Notes under the pieces: model-generated
Database searches by the model: none
What the model was told of the DNA's origin: nothing
Seen by the model: only the letters and a program-made list of their open reading frames with translations
Part shown: piece after piece, positions 39,501-47,562 of the stretch
Layout: each line of letters starts with the position of its first letter
Position numbering within the stretch: position 1 is the first letter of the stretch
NCBI RefSeq assembly: GCF_027497235.1
Contig: NZ_CP114902.1
Location: forward strand, 3,175,501 to 3,239,500
Length of the DNA stretch: 64,000 nt
Reading direction: 5' to 3'
Origin: Micromonospora sp. WMMD1128
Lineage (GTDB): Bacteria > Actinomycetota > Actinomycetes > Mycobacteriales > Micromonosporaceae
Translations under genes and position numbers: made by a program

Positions 39501-40830
39501 CCCACACCTCGTAGCCGGTGACCCCGACGTTGTCGGTGGACGCGGTCCAGGTCAGTTTGATCTGCCCGCTCGCCGGCTGGGTGTAGGCCAGGTTGCCGGG
39601 CGCGGTCGGCGCGGTGGTGTCGCCGGTGTTGCCGGTGCGGGTCACCGTGTTGCTGTTCGCGGACACGTTCCCGGCCGCGTCCCGGGCCCGGACGTGGTAC
39701 GACACGGTGCTGCCGGCGGGCTGGGTGTCGGTGTACGTGAGCGTGGTGCCGCCGACGCTGGTGCGCAGCACGCCGTTGGCGTAGATGTCGTAGCCGGTGA
39801 CGCCGACGTTGTCGGTGGACGCGGTCCAGGTCAGCCGGACCTGGCCGGTGGTGGGCTCGGTGAACGCCAGGTTGCCGGGCGCGCCCGGCGCCTGGGTGTC
39901 GCCGGTCGCCGGGCCGTAGATCTCCAGCTCGGCGAGCTGCCCGGCGGGCCACGCGCTGTTCGCGGTGAACAGCAGCCGCAGGTAGCGGGTGGACGCGGTG
40001 GGCACGGTGACGGTCACCGTGTTGCCCCCGGCCGGGTCGAACCCGTACGACGCGGACGCGACGAGCGTGCCGAACGTCGAGCCGTTGGTGCTGCCCTGCA
40101 CGGTGAGCGTCTGGTGGCGCGCGCCCCAGCCGGTCGGTAGCCGCAGCACCAGCCGGTTGACGCTGGTGGCGGCGCCCAGGTCGGCCTGGATCCACTGCGG
40201 GAAGGCGTTGTTCGGGCTCTCCCAGTAGGTGGCCGCGTTGCCGTCGTTGGCGTTGCCGGCCCCGTACACGTCGGAGTGGCCGCTCTCGGTCATCGTCCGG
40301 CCGAGCGCCAGGTTCGTCGACGAACTGGCCGTGCCGTAGACCTCCAGCTCGGCGAGCTGCGCGGCGGCCCAGCCGGTGTTCGCGGTGATCACGACGCGCA
40401 GGTAGCGGGCGTTGGTGGCGGTGAAGCCGAGCGTCACCGTGTTGCCGGCGGCGGGGCTGAACGAGCGGGCGGCGGAGGCGACGACCGTGGTGAAGCCGCT
40501 GCCGTCGGCGCTGGCCTGCACGGACAGCGTCTGGTTGCGGGCCTCCCAGGCGGCCGGGAGTTTGAGCACCACCTGGTCGACGGCGCGGCTGGCGCCGAGG
40601 TCGACCTGCGCCCACTGCGGCAGCGCGCCGCTGCTCTCCCAGTAGCTGCCCTGGTCGCCGTCGGTCAGGTTGCCGGCGGCGTAGGGGCCGTTGACGCTGC
40701 TGGCGCTCGCGGGGCGGCCGGCGGCGAGGTTCGGGCCGCCGGCCGCGTGGGCCGGTGTGGCGGGCGCCGCGGTGACGGCCAGGCCGACCGCGGCGAGCAC
40801 CGCGACCATTCTGGTACGGAATCTGGACAT
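36544..40830 (-). CDS. Secreted multi-domain GH87-type alpha-1,3-glucanase
   Basis: This 1428-residue secreted enzyme has a signal peptide, then in order: two discoidin-type (F5/8C) domains at about 33-165 and 170-305, two Fn3 domains at about 312-490, a third discoidin domain at about 495-635, two CARDB-like domains at about 640-865, a carbohydrate-binding module (YEAEDGSVGGGA) and a C-terminal parallel beta-helix. The helix has the GH87 acid triad D1189, D1212 and D1213 in FADAVN and NGDDAF, spaced D-x22-DD as in characterised GH87 glucanases. It hydrolyses alpha-1,3-glucan (mutan, fungal cell walls). It is the largest of three GH87 paralogues in the locus. Confidence 0.88.
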   Translation of the reverse strand: MSRFRTRMVAVLAAVGLAVTAAPATPAHAAGGPNLAAGRPASASSVNGPYAAGNLTDGDQGSYWESSGALPQWAQVDLGASRAVDQVVLKLPAAWEARNQTLSVQASADGSGFTTVVASAARSFSPAAGNTVTLGFTATNARYLRVVITANTGWAAAQLAELEVYGTASSSTNLALGRTMTESGHSDVYGAGNANDGNAATYWESPNNAFPQWIQADLGAATSVNRLVLRLPTGWGARHQTLTVQGSTNGSTFGTLVASASYGFDPAGGNTVTVTVPTASTRYLRLLFTANSAWPAGQLAELEIYGPATGDTQAPGAPGNLAFTEPTTGQVRLTWTASTDNVGVTGYDIYANGVLRTSVGGTTLTYTDTQPAGSTVSYHVRARDAAGNVSANSNTVTRTGNTGDTTAPTAPGNLAYTQPASGQIKLTWTASTDNVGVTGYEVWANGALRATVGGSTLTYTDTQPASATVSYQVRARDAAGNVSANSNTVTRTGSGTGGTNLAVGKPATASSVVHVFNAANAVDDDVATYWEGAPGAYPSTLTVALGANASISAVVVKLNPDPAWGARTQTFQVLGRDQSASGFTSLVSSATYSFNPNTGNTVTVPVSATAADVRLQFTANSGSSNGQVAELQVIGVPAPNPDLTVTALTAAPSAPVETDAITLSATVRNAGTAASAATSVNLYLGTTKVGTASVGALAAGASSTVSANIGARDAGSYPLTAKVDESNAVIEQNEANNSYTSPSALTVRPVDSSDLVASAVTWSPGTPAAGATVSFAVTLRNQGTIASAGGAHGITLTVLNDSGSVVRTLTGSYSGTIAAGATAGPVSLGTWTAANGRHTVRVVLADDANELPVKRQNNTSDRALFVGRGANLGYDMYEAEDGSVGGGAQVIGPNRIIGDLAGEASGRRAVTLNTTGAYVEWTTKSAANALVTRFSIPDAPGGGGIDSTLNVYVNGVLHKPISLTSKHIWLYGAEAAPSDSPSAGAPRHLYDEANVLLNSTVPAGSRIRLQKDPANSTTYAIDFVNTELVSPRANPDPTRYKVPTGFSHADVQNALDAVRMDTTGTFVGVYLPAGTYETAQKLQVYGKAVKVVGAGMWYTRFQTPTNQQNTDAGFRVESSASGSTFAHLAFFGNYTNRIDGPGKVWGELKDVDDLTLDSVWVEHTVCAYWGVSVDGLTIRDSRFRNTFADAVNMTNGSTNALVTNSEGRSNGDDAFALFSATDQGGSGGNHGNVFENLTATLTWRAAGIAVYGGYDNIFRNLYIADQLTYSGITISSLDFGYPFVGFGANPPTRFENISLIRSGGHFWGAQTFPAMWLFSASKEFRGIRVTDVDIVDPTYSGIMFQTKYTGSQPENPITDTVLTNVSISGARRSGDAFDAKSGIGIWVNEMPEAGQGPAVGSATFTNLRLSDNAQDIRNTTSTFTITRN

Positions 40831-40896
40831 GGTGGACGGACACCTTCTTCCCGGGGGAGGTGGAGAGGCGTTGACGGGGGTGGGAAATGTGGTGGT

Positions 40897-40926
40897 GCGG
40901 CGGGGACCCGGGTGGGTCCCCGCCGC
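40897..40926 (-). terminator. Hairpin terminator after the second GH87 gene
   Basis: A perfect 13-bp stem (40897-40909 with 40914-40926) with a four-base loop lies 6 bp after the stop codon of the 40932-43832 gene. No T-run follows. Confidence 0.7.
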
Positions 40927-40931
40927 GCCGG

Positions 40932-43832
40932 TCAGGAGGCGTAGACCTCGAACTCGGAGAGCTGGCCGGCCGGCCAGCCGGTGTTGCCGGTGAAGGTCAG
41001 CCGCACGAAGCGGCGGTCACCGGAGGGCAGCGCGATCGACACGCTGTTGCCGCCCGCCGGGTCGAACGTGTAGCCGGCCGCCGCCTTGAGCGTGGCGAAC
41101 GACGAGCCGTCGGTGGAGCCGAGCACGGTCACCGTCTGGGTGCGGGTCTGCCACGCCGCCGACGGTGGCAGCTTGAGCACCACCCGGGCCACCGGCCGGG
41201 CGCTGCCCAGGTCGACGGTCACCGACTGCGGGAAGGCGTTGTTGGCGCTCTCCCAGTAGGTGGTGGCGTTGCCGTCGACGGTGTTGCCGGCGCCGTACAC
41301 GTCGGCGTGGCTGGTCTCCGCGACCGGGCGGCCGGCGGCCAGGTTCCCGGTCGGCGGCGCGGTGGTCGGCGGCGGGGTGGTGGTGGGCGGCGGGGTGGTC
41401 GTGCCGCCGCCGTACACCTCCAGCTCGGAGAGCTGGGCCGCCGGCCAGCCGGTGTTGCCGGTGACGGTGACCCGGACGTACCGGCGGGCGCCGGACGGCA
41501 GCGCGATCGACACGCTGTTGCCGGCCGCCGGGTCGAACACCCGGCCCGCCGACGCGGCGAGTGTGGTGAACGTGGAGCCGTCGGTGGAGCCGAGCACGGA
41601 CAGCGTCTCGGTGCGGCGTTCCCAGCCGGCCGGGAGCTTCAGCACCACCCGGTCGACCGTGCGCGACGCGCCGAGGTCGACGGTCAGCGACTGCGGGAAC
41701 GCGCTGTTGGCGCTCTCCCAGTAGCTGGCCGCGTTGCCGTCGACCGCGTTGCCCGCGGCGTACACCTGGTTGACGCTCGTGGCGGTCGCCGGGCGTCCCT
41801 GGGCGAGGTTGCCGCCGGCCGGCGGCGGGGTGGTCGGCGGCGCGGTGGTCGGCGGGGCCGTGGTCGGCGGGGCCGTGGTCGGCGGGGCCGTGGTCGGCGG
41901 CACGGTGGTCGGGGGCACGCTCGTCGGCGGCGGGCTCGACGGGCCGTTGCCCCACTGCGGCTGCGGCCACGGACCGCAGTACGGGGTGGCCGTGTACCAG
42001 CCGGAGTTGCCGCTGCCCTGGGTGATCTGGAAGCCGCTGCCCACGCAGTTGTGCATCGGGTTGGCCTGGGCGATGTTCGTGGCCCGCACGTTCGTGAAGC
42101 TGACCTGGCTGGGCGCCTGCACCTGGAGCGCGTACGTGCCCGCGCCGTCGATCCGGACGTTGGTGAAGCTGATCCCGCTGGTCTGTCCCTCGATCCAGTG
42201 CAGCGCCGCGTAGGAGCTGTCCAGGATGTCGGTGTCGGTGACGTTGATCGCCGCGCCCTGGATCGGCTCGTTGAGCGCCGAGAACCAGATCGCGCCCACC
42301 CCGAAGTTCCAGTTGTAGTCGGAGTTGCCGTTGCGGATCAGCGTGTTGCGGGCGACCGTGATGGTGCCGGCCACCGCCGTCGATCCGGTCACCCCGGGAT
42401 AGCGGTTCGCCACGTGGATGCCGCCGCCGTTGGTCACCGAGTCGGCGGTCACGTTGTCCGCGATGGTGATGTTGCGCCCGCCGTACGTGACCAGGTGGTT
42501 CGCCAGGATCGTCACGCCGACCGTGTTGTGGGTGAACGAGTTGCCCACGTTCGGCACGCTCTGCGCCCACATGGCCAGGCCGTCGTCGCCGGTGTTGCGG
42601 ACGAACGTGTTGGTGACCGTGGAGTTGGTGACCCCCCAGTGGAAGTTCACCCCGTCCGCGGTCTGGTCGAGGATCCGGCTGTTGCGGATGGTGAAGTTGT
42701 CCATCGGCCCGTCCATCCACGCGCCGACCTTGGTGTGCTGCAACCACAGGTTGTCCACCACCGAGTCGGTCATCGCGCCGCCGATCGCGTTCACCTGGTC
42801 CTCGTCCACCCGTTCGCGGATGTCGCCGATGATGGCGAAGTCCCGCAGCGTCACGTTGCGGCTCGGCCCGCCGGCCTCGTGCGAGCGGATCTCACCGGAG
42901 TAGCCGCCGCCCGGCACGTACTTGCCGTAGATGCCGGCGGCCCGCTTGCGGTCGGTGGGGTGCCGGCCGCCGAGCACCGAATACCACGGCCCGGCGCCGC
43001 GCAGCGTCACGCCGTCGACCACCACGTGGTCCCAGAGCGTGAACGTGCCGGCCGGGATCCACACCGTCTTCCCCTGCGCCTTCCCGGCGTCCACCGCGGC
43101 CTGGAACTTCGCGGTCGAGTCGGTGCCGCCGGTCGGGTCCGCGCCGAAGTCGGTGACCACGTCGAGCGCGCCGGACGGCTTGGCGATCGGCGACCCGACC
43201 AGCTCGAAGTCGGCCAGGTCGATGGTGAACGTGGGCGACTGCGCGGTCGACGACACCTGGAGCCGGATCTTCGTGCCGGCCGGATAGGTGGTGCCGAACA
43301 TCGTCCGCGTCTCGTCGTAGAAGTGGTGCGGGTTGGTGTCGCCCGGGTTGTTGTTGAACGGGTACCCGCCGTAGAACCAGCCGTACCGGGAGGTCACCGG
43401 GACGGCCTTGACCAGCGTGCCGTTCGCGCGCAGGTCGATGCTGGCGTCGCGGCCGGTGCCGGCGGCGTTGTCCGGCAGGCTGTAGCGGAAGGTGACCGCG
43501 TTCGCCGGGGCGGCGAGCGTGAACTCGACGTACTCCCCGACCGCGTCGAGGGTGACCGCCTCCCGGCCGGACGCCTCCGACGGCAGCGTGCCGTAGCGGC
43601 GGTCCGGGCCGATCCTCGTGCCGTTGTGGGCGGCCTGCTCCGCCTCCTGCTCCCGGAACGGCACGGTGGCGCCGCGGCCGGAGATGTCGAACGGGGACAG
43701 CCCGGCGGCCTGCGCCGGGGTCGCGGTGGAGGTCAACGCCACGACGGTGAGTGTCGAGGCGGCGAGCGCGGCGGCGGCCAGGGCCGCCAGCCCGGTCCTG
43801 CGGTGGCGGTGCGTGGTGCGGTACTCGGCCAT
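40932..43832 (-). CDS. Secreted GH87-type alpha-1,3-glucanase with discoidin domains
   Basis: This 966-residue protein has a signal peptide (to about residue 40), an N-terminal carbohydrate-binding module shared with the other paralogues (GRGATVPFREQEAE...EASGREAVTL), a catalytic beta-helix containing D393, D416 and D417 (ADGVNFHW and NTGDDGLAMW), and Thr/Pro linkers. Two discoidin-type domains follow at the C-terminus, about 710-830 and 850-966. Two long PTT linkers separate the modules. It likely cleaves alpha-1,3-glucan or nigeran. The ATG at 43832 has AAAGGGAG upstream. It is 115 bp from the stop of the GH13 gene, in the same direction. Confidence 0.9.
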   Translation of the reverse strand: MAEYRTTHRHRRTGLAALAAAALAASTLTVVALTSTATPAQAAGLSPFDISGRGATVPFREQEAEQAAHNGTRIGPDRRYGTLPSEASGREAVTLDAVGEYVEFTLAAPANAVTFRYSLPDNAAGTGRDASIDLRANGTLVKAVPVTSRYGWFYGGYPFNNNPGDTNPHHFYDETRTMFGTTYPAGTKIRLQVSSTAQSPTFTIDLADFELVGSPIAKPSGALDVVTDFGADPTGGTDSTAKFQAAVDAGKAQGKTVWIPAGTFTLWDHVVVDGVTLRGAGPWYSVLGGRHPTDRKRAAGIYGKYVPGGGYSGEIRSHEAGGPSRNVTLRDFAIIGDIRERVDEDQVNAIGGAMTDSVVDNLWLQHTKVGAWMDGPMDNFTIRNSRILDQTADGVNFHWGVTNSTVTNTFVRNTGDDGLAMWAQSVPNVGNSFTHNTVGVTILANHLVTYGGRNITIADNVTADSVTNGGGIHVANRYPGVTGSTAVAGTITVARNTLIRNGNSDYNWNFGVGAIWFSALNEPIQGAAINVTDTDILDSSYAALHWIEGQTSGISFTNVRIDGAGTYALQVQAPSQVSFTNVRATNIAQANPMHNCVGSGFQITQGSGNSGWYTATPYCGPWPQPQWGNGPSSPPPTSVPPTTVPPTTAPPTTAPPTTAPPTTAPPTTPPPAGGNLAQGRPATATSVNQVYAAGNAVDGNAASYWESANSAFPQSLTVDLGASRTVDRVVLKLPAGWERRTETLSVLGSTDGSTFTTLAASAGRVFDPAAGNSVSIALPSGARRYVRVTVTGNTGWPAAQLSELEVYGGGTTTPPPTTTPPPTTAPPTGNLAAGRPVAETSHADVYGAGNTVDGNATTYWESANNAFPQSVTVDLGSARPVARVVLKLPPSAAWQTRTQTVTVLGSTDGSSFATLKAAAGYTFDPAGGNSVSIALPSGDRRFVRLTFTGNTGWPAGQLSEFEVYAS

Positions 43833-43912
43833 GCGGGGTGTGCTCCCTTTCATCGGTGGCCAGGTCCCCCGTGTGCGGCGGTGCGCTGCTCCTTTCTCCC
43901 CGGGCGCGGCGC

Positions 43913-43938
43913 GCCGGCGGCGGGACGGTGCCGCCGGC
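43913..43938 (-). terminator. Hairpin after the GH13 alpha-glucosidase gene
   Basis: GCCGGCGGC (43913-43921) pairs perfectly with GCCGCCGGC (43930-43938) around an 8-base loop, 10 bp after the stop codon. This is a short but plausible terminator between the importer operon and the GH87 gene. Confidence 0.5.
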
Positions 43939-43947
43939 ACGCCGCCG

Positions 43948-45573
43948 TCAGGCCGATCGGGTACGCAACCAGACGGCGGTGTCCGCTGGTAGCCGGTCGT
44001 CGTCGAGTGGTCCGCTCGCCAGCAGCAGCCGGTCGTACGCGGGCAGCGGCACGGCCTCGTCGCCGAGGTTGACCACGCAGGTGAGGCCGGGTTCGCGGGC
44101 GAACGCCAAGACCCGGTCGGGTGCGGGCAGCCAGGTCAACGCGCCGTCCCCGAGCGACGGTGAGGCCCGGCGCAGCGCCAGCGCCGCCCGGTACAGCTCC
44201 AGCATCGAGTGCGGGTCGCCGGCCTGGGCGCGGACCGTGCGGTCCTTCCAGTCCGCCGGCTGCGGCAGCCAGGGGGCGACTGTCGCGCCGTCCGGGCTGA
44301 ACCCGAACGGCGGCGTGTCGCCCTGCCAGGGCAGCGGCACCCGGCACCCGTCGCGGCCCGGGTCGACCCGCCCGGAGCGTTCCCACATCGGGTCCTGCCG
44401 CAGCTCGTACGGGATGTCCTCGACCTCCCAGAGCCCCAGCTCCTCGCCCTGGTAGACGTAGGCGGCACCGGGCAGCGCCAGGGAGAGCAGCGCGGCGGCC
44501 CGGGCCCGGCGGGTGCCCAGTTCCAGGTCGGTGGGGATGCCCTCGCGCTTGGCCGCGAAGCTGAACGTGGTGTCGGCCCGGCCGTAGCGGGTGACGTGCC
44601 GGGTGACGTCGTGGTTCGACAGCACCCAGGTGGCCGGCGCGCCGACCGGCGCGTGCGCGGCGAGCGTGCCGTCGATGCTCTCCCGCAGCGCGACGGCGTC
44701 CCAGGCGCAGCCGAGGAAGTCGAAGTTGAACGCGGTGTGCAACTCGTCCGGGCGCAGGTAGTTGGCGAACCGCTGCCGGTCCGGCAGCCACACCTCGCCG
44801 ACCAGCGCCCGCTGGCCCGGGTAGCTGTCGGCGATCCGCCGCCAGGCGCGGTAGACGTCGTGCACGCCGTCCAGGTCGCGGAACGGGTGCGGCCGGTCCG
44901 GGTGGACCTCGGGCAGCGTGCCGTCCTTGACCAGCAGGCCGGCCGAGTCGATCCGGATGCCGTCCACCCCGCGGTCGAACCAGAACCGCAGGATGTCCTC
45001 GAACTCGGCGCGGACCCGGGGGTGGTCCCAGTTGAAGTCCGGTTGCTGCGGGGCGAACAGGTGCAGGTACCAGTCGCCGGGGGTGCCGTCCGGGTCGGTG
45101 GTGCGGGTCCAGGTGGGGCCGCCGAACTCGCCGGTCCAGTCGGTGGGCGGGAGGTCGCCACCGGGGCCGCGCCCGGCGCGGAACCAGAACAGCTCCCGTT
45201 CCGGCGCGTCCGGGCCGCCGGCAAGCGCGGCCCGGAACCACGGGTGCGCGTCCGAGCAGTGGTTGGGCACCACGTCGACGATGGTCCGGATGCCGAGCGC
45301 GTGCGCCTCGGTGATCAGCGCCTCCACCTCGCCGAGGGTGCCGAAGACCGGGTCGATGTCGCGGTAGTCGGACACGTCGTAGCCGGCGTCGGCCATCGGC
45401 GAGGGATACCAGGGGCTGTACCAGATCGCGTCGACGCCGAGCGCCGCGAGGTGGTCCAGGCGGGACCGGATGCCGGCGACGTCGCCGATCCCGTCGCCGT
45501 TGCCGTCGGCGAAGCTACGCGGGTAGACCTGGTAGATCACCGCTGAGCGCCACCACGGGCTGCTGTCGACCAT
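43948..45573 (-). CDS. GH13 alpha-glucosidase (oligo-1,6/maltose-type)
   Basis: The 541-residue cytoplasmic enzyme shows the GH13 triad: D209 in DGIRIDSAG, E260 in LVGEVW and D322 in LSNHD, with the N-terminal VIYQVYPRSFADGNGDGIGD segment typical of oligo-1,6-glucosidase and alpha-glucosidase members. No signal peptide. It probably hydrolyses oligosaccharides imported by the adjacent ABC system to glucose. It follows the permease genes on the same strand (78 bp after MalG), so import and hydrolysis are coexpressed. The ATG at 45573 has a weak AGCAGG site upstream. Confidence 0.93.
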   Translation of the reverse strand: MVDSSPWWRSAVIYQVYPRSFADGNGDGIGDVAGIRSRLDHLAALGVDAIWYSPWYPSPMADAGYDVSDYRDIDPVFGTLGEVEALITEAHALGIRTIVDVVPNHCSDAHPWFRAALAGGPDAPERELFWFRAGRGPGGDLPPTDWTGEFGGPTWTRTTDPDGTPGDWYLHLFAPQQPDFNWDHPRVRAEFEDILRFWFDRGVDGIRIDSAGLLVKDGTLPEVHPDRPHPFRDLDGVHDVYRAWRRIADSYPGQRALVGEVWLPDRQRFANYLRPDELHTAFNFDFLGCAWDAVALRESIDGTLAAHAPVGAPATWVLSNHDVTRHVTRYGRADTTFSFAAKREGIPTDLELGTRRARAAALLSLALPGAAYVYQGEELGLWEVEDIPYELRQDPMWERSGRVDPGRDGCRVPLPWQGDTPPFGFSPDGATVAPWLPQPADWKDRTVRAQAGDPHSMLELYRAALALRRASPSLGDGALTWLPAPDRVLAFAREPGLTCVVNLGDEAVPLPAYDRLLLASGPLDDDRLPADTAVWLRTRSA

Positions 45574-45650
45574 GGACACGGTCACCTGCTTTCTGCGGAT
45601 CGGTTCTGCTGCGACGGGACTCGCGGCGGGCTGCGGGCGGCGGCGCCCGG

Positions 45651-46538
45651 TCAGCCCTTGAGGCCGCCGGTGGTCAGGCCGGACATGATGTTCCGTTGGA
45701 AGATCAGGAACAGCACGACGGTGGGGATCGCGGCGATCACCGAGGCGGCGATCACCACGTTCATCGGGGTGCCGCCGGCGAAGGCGTAGATGCCGACGCT
45801 CACCGTGCGCGTCTCCGGCGACGGCATGACCAGCTTCGGCCAGAGGAAGTCCTTCCAGACCGCCGTCACCGCGAAGATCGCGACCACGCCGAGGATCGGG
45901 CGGGACATCGGCAGCACGATCGACCAGAGCGTGCGCAGCGGCGACGCGCCGTCCATCACCGCGGCCGACATCAGGTCCTCCGGGATCGAGTCGAAGAACC
46001 GCTTCAGCAGGAAAATGTTGAACGCGTTGGCCACCAGCGGCAACCAGATCGCGAACGGCGAGTCGAGCAGGTTGACGTGCACGATCGGCAGGTCGATCAC
46101 GGTCACGTACTGCGGCACGATCAGCACCATCGCCGGGATCATCAGCGTCGCCAGCATCATGCCGAGGATCAGCCCGCCGAGCACCGGGCGCAGCTTCGAC
46201 AGCGCGTACGCCGCCGCGGTGTCGAACACCAACTGGAACAGCACCGCGCCGGTGGCGTAGTAGAACGTGTTGAACAGCAGCTTCGCCAGGTCGAGGTTGG
46301 TCCAGGCGTCCACGTAGTTCTGCGGCTGCGGGTCGCGCGGAAACAGCGACGGTGGGGTCTGCGCGATCTCCTGGCCGCTCTTGAGCGCCCCGGTGACCAT
46401 CCAGTAGAGCGGGCCGAGGAAGACGAGCGTGAAGACCGCCACGACGACGGCGAGCACGGCCCAGTAGAGGATCCGGCCGCGACCGCGCCGCAGTTGGGCC
46501 GGGGAAATCAGGGTACGGGTGGTGAGGTCGGCTGCCAT
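45651..46538 (-). CDS. Sugar ABC transporter permease, MalG-type
   Basis: The 295-residue membrane protein has about six transmembrane segments and the EAA-loop motif MDGASPLRTLWSIVLPMSRP that docks the ATPase. It is the second permease of a carbohydrate importer and starts 3 bp after the upstream permease stop codon. No ATPase gene is present in the window, so a shared MsiK-type ATPase encoded elsewhere is expected, as in other actinomycete sugar ABC systems. Confidence 0.93.
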   Translation of the reverse strand: MAADLTTRTLISPAQLRRGRGRILYWAVLAVVVAVFTLVFLGPLYWMVTGALKSGQEIAQTPPSLFPRDPQPQNYVDAWTNLDLAKLLFNTFYYATGAVLFQLVFDTAAAYALSKLRPVLGGLILGMMLATLMIPAMVLIVPQYVTVIDLPIVHVNLLDSPFAIWLPLVANAFNIFLLKRFFDSIPEDLMSAAVMDGASPLRTLWSIVLPMSRPILGVVAIFAVTAVWKDFLWPKLVMPSPETRTVSVGIYAFAGGTPMNVVIAASVIAAIPTVVLFLIFQRNIMSGLTTGGLKG

Positions 46539-46541
46539 GTC

Positions 46542-47501
46542 CTAGTCCTGCCTCGCGGTCAGTCGCACGTAGACGGCGGAGAACCCGGCCAGCACCACCA
46601 GCATGATCACGCCGAGCGCGGCGGCGCCGTTGAGGTCGTTCTGGAAGAACCCGTGCTGATAGATCAGGTACGCCACCGAGGTCGCCGAGTCCTGCGTGCC
46701 GGCGCCGTTGGCGAGGATCAGCGGCTCGATGAAGAGCTGCATGGTGGCGACGATCTGGAGCATCGCCAGCAGCGCCAGGATCAGCCGGGTCTGCGGGATC
46801 GTCACGTGCACGATCCGCCGCCACACGCCGGCGCCGTCGATCTCGGCCGCCTCGTACAGCTCGCCGGGAATGTTCTGCAACGCCGCCAGGTAGATCAGCA
46901 CCGCGCCGCCCATGTTCATCCAGGTCGACGCCAGCACCATCGCCGGCATCGTCATGGTCGGCGACTGCATCCACTCCGACGTGGGCAGGCCGAGCGCGGT
47001 GAGGACGGCGTTGAACAGCCCCGCCTCGCTCGGGTCGTACGCGTAGAACTTGAACAGGAACAGCGCGGACGCCGGCGGCAGCATCACCGGCAGGTAGACG
47101 AGCACCCGCAGGTAGCCCTTGGCGTGGCGCAGCTCGTTGAGCAGGATCGCCACGAAGAACGGCACCGCGTAGCCGAGCACGAGCGCCAGGACGGTGAAGA
47201 CGAACGTGTTCTTCCAGGCGGTCCAGAAGCTCGGATCGGCCACGATCCGGGCGTAGTTGTCCCAGCCCACCCAGGTGGTCTCGCCGCGTCGGGTGCGCTG
47301 GAAGCTCATCACCACGCCGCGGACCATCGGATACCAGGAGAAGACGGCGAAGCACGCGACCGCGCCGATGAGGAACGTGTGCCCGGTGAGGTTGTCGCGT
47401 ACCTTCCGACCGAGGCCGGCGCGGCGCGCGGCGGAACGCCGCGGCGGCGGGGCGGAACGGCTCGACCGGCGGGTGACACCCGGGGCGGTGGTGAGCGCCA
47501 A
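46542..47501 (-). CDS. Sugar ABC transporter permease, MalF-type
   Basis: This 319-residue permease has six predicted transmembrane segments and the EAA-loop IDGAGVWRRIVHVTIPQTR. It follows the substrate-binding protein gene after a hairpin (47524-47554), which probably lowers permease levels relative to the binding protein. The start is taken as TTG at 47501 with AGGAG five to six bases upstream, because the longer open frame passes through the hairpin. An Arg/Ser-rich cytoplasmic N-terminus precedes the first helix. Confidence 0.85.
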   Translation of the reverse strand: MALTTAPGVTRRSSRSAPPPRRSAARRAGLGRKVRDNLTGHTFLIGAVACFAVFSWYPMVRGVVMSFQRTRRGETTWVGWDNYARIVADPSFWTAWKNTFVFTVLALVLGYAVPFFVAILLNELRHAKGYLRVLVYLPVMLPPASALFLFKFYAYDPSEAGLFNAVLTALGLPTSEWMQSPTMTMPAMVLASTWMNMGGAVLIYLAALQNIPGELYEAAEIDGAGVWRRIVHVTIPQTRLILALLAMLQIVATMQLFIEPLILANGAGTQDSATSVAYLIYQHGFFQNDLNGAAALGVIMLVVLAGFSAVYVRLTARQD

Positions 47502-47523
47502 GGCAACTCCTGCGGTGCTCGGG

Positions 47524-47554
47524 GTGTGGGGGCCGGGCGCGCCGGCCCCCACAC
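47524..47554 (-). promoter_or_regulatory. Intercistronic hairpin between MalE- and MalF-type genes
   Basis: A perfect 13-bp stem, GTGTGGGGGCCGG (47524-47536) with 47542-47554, has a GCGCG loop. It lies between the binding-protein stop codon and the permease start, the usual position for limiting read-through so that binding protein exceeds permease. Confidence 0.65.
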
Positions 47555-47562
47555 CTGTCGGT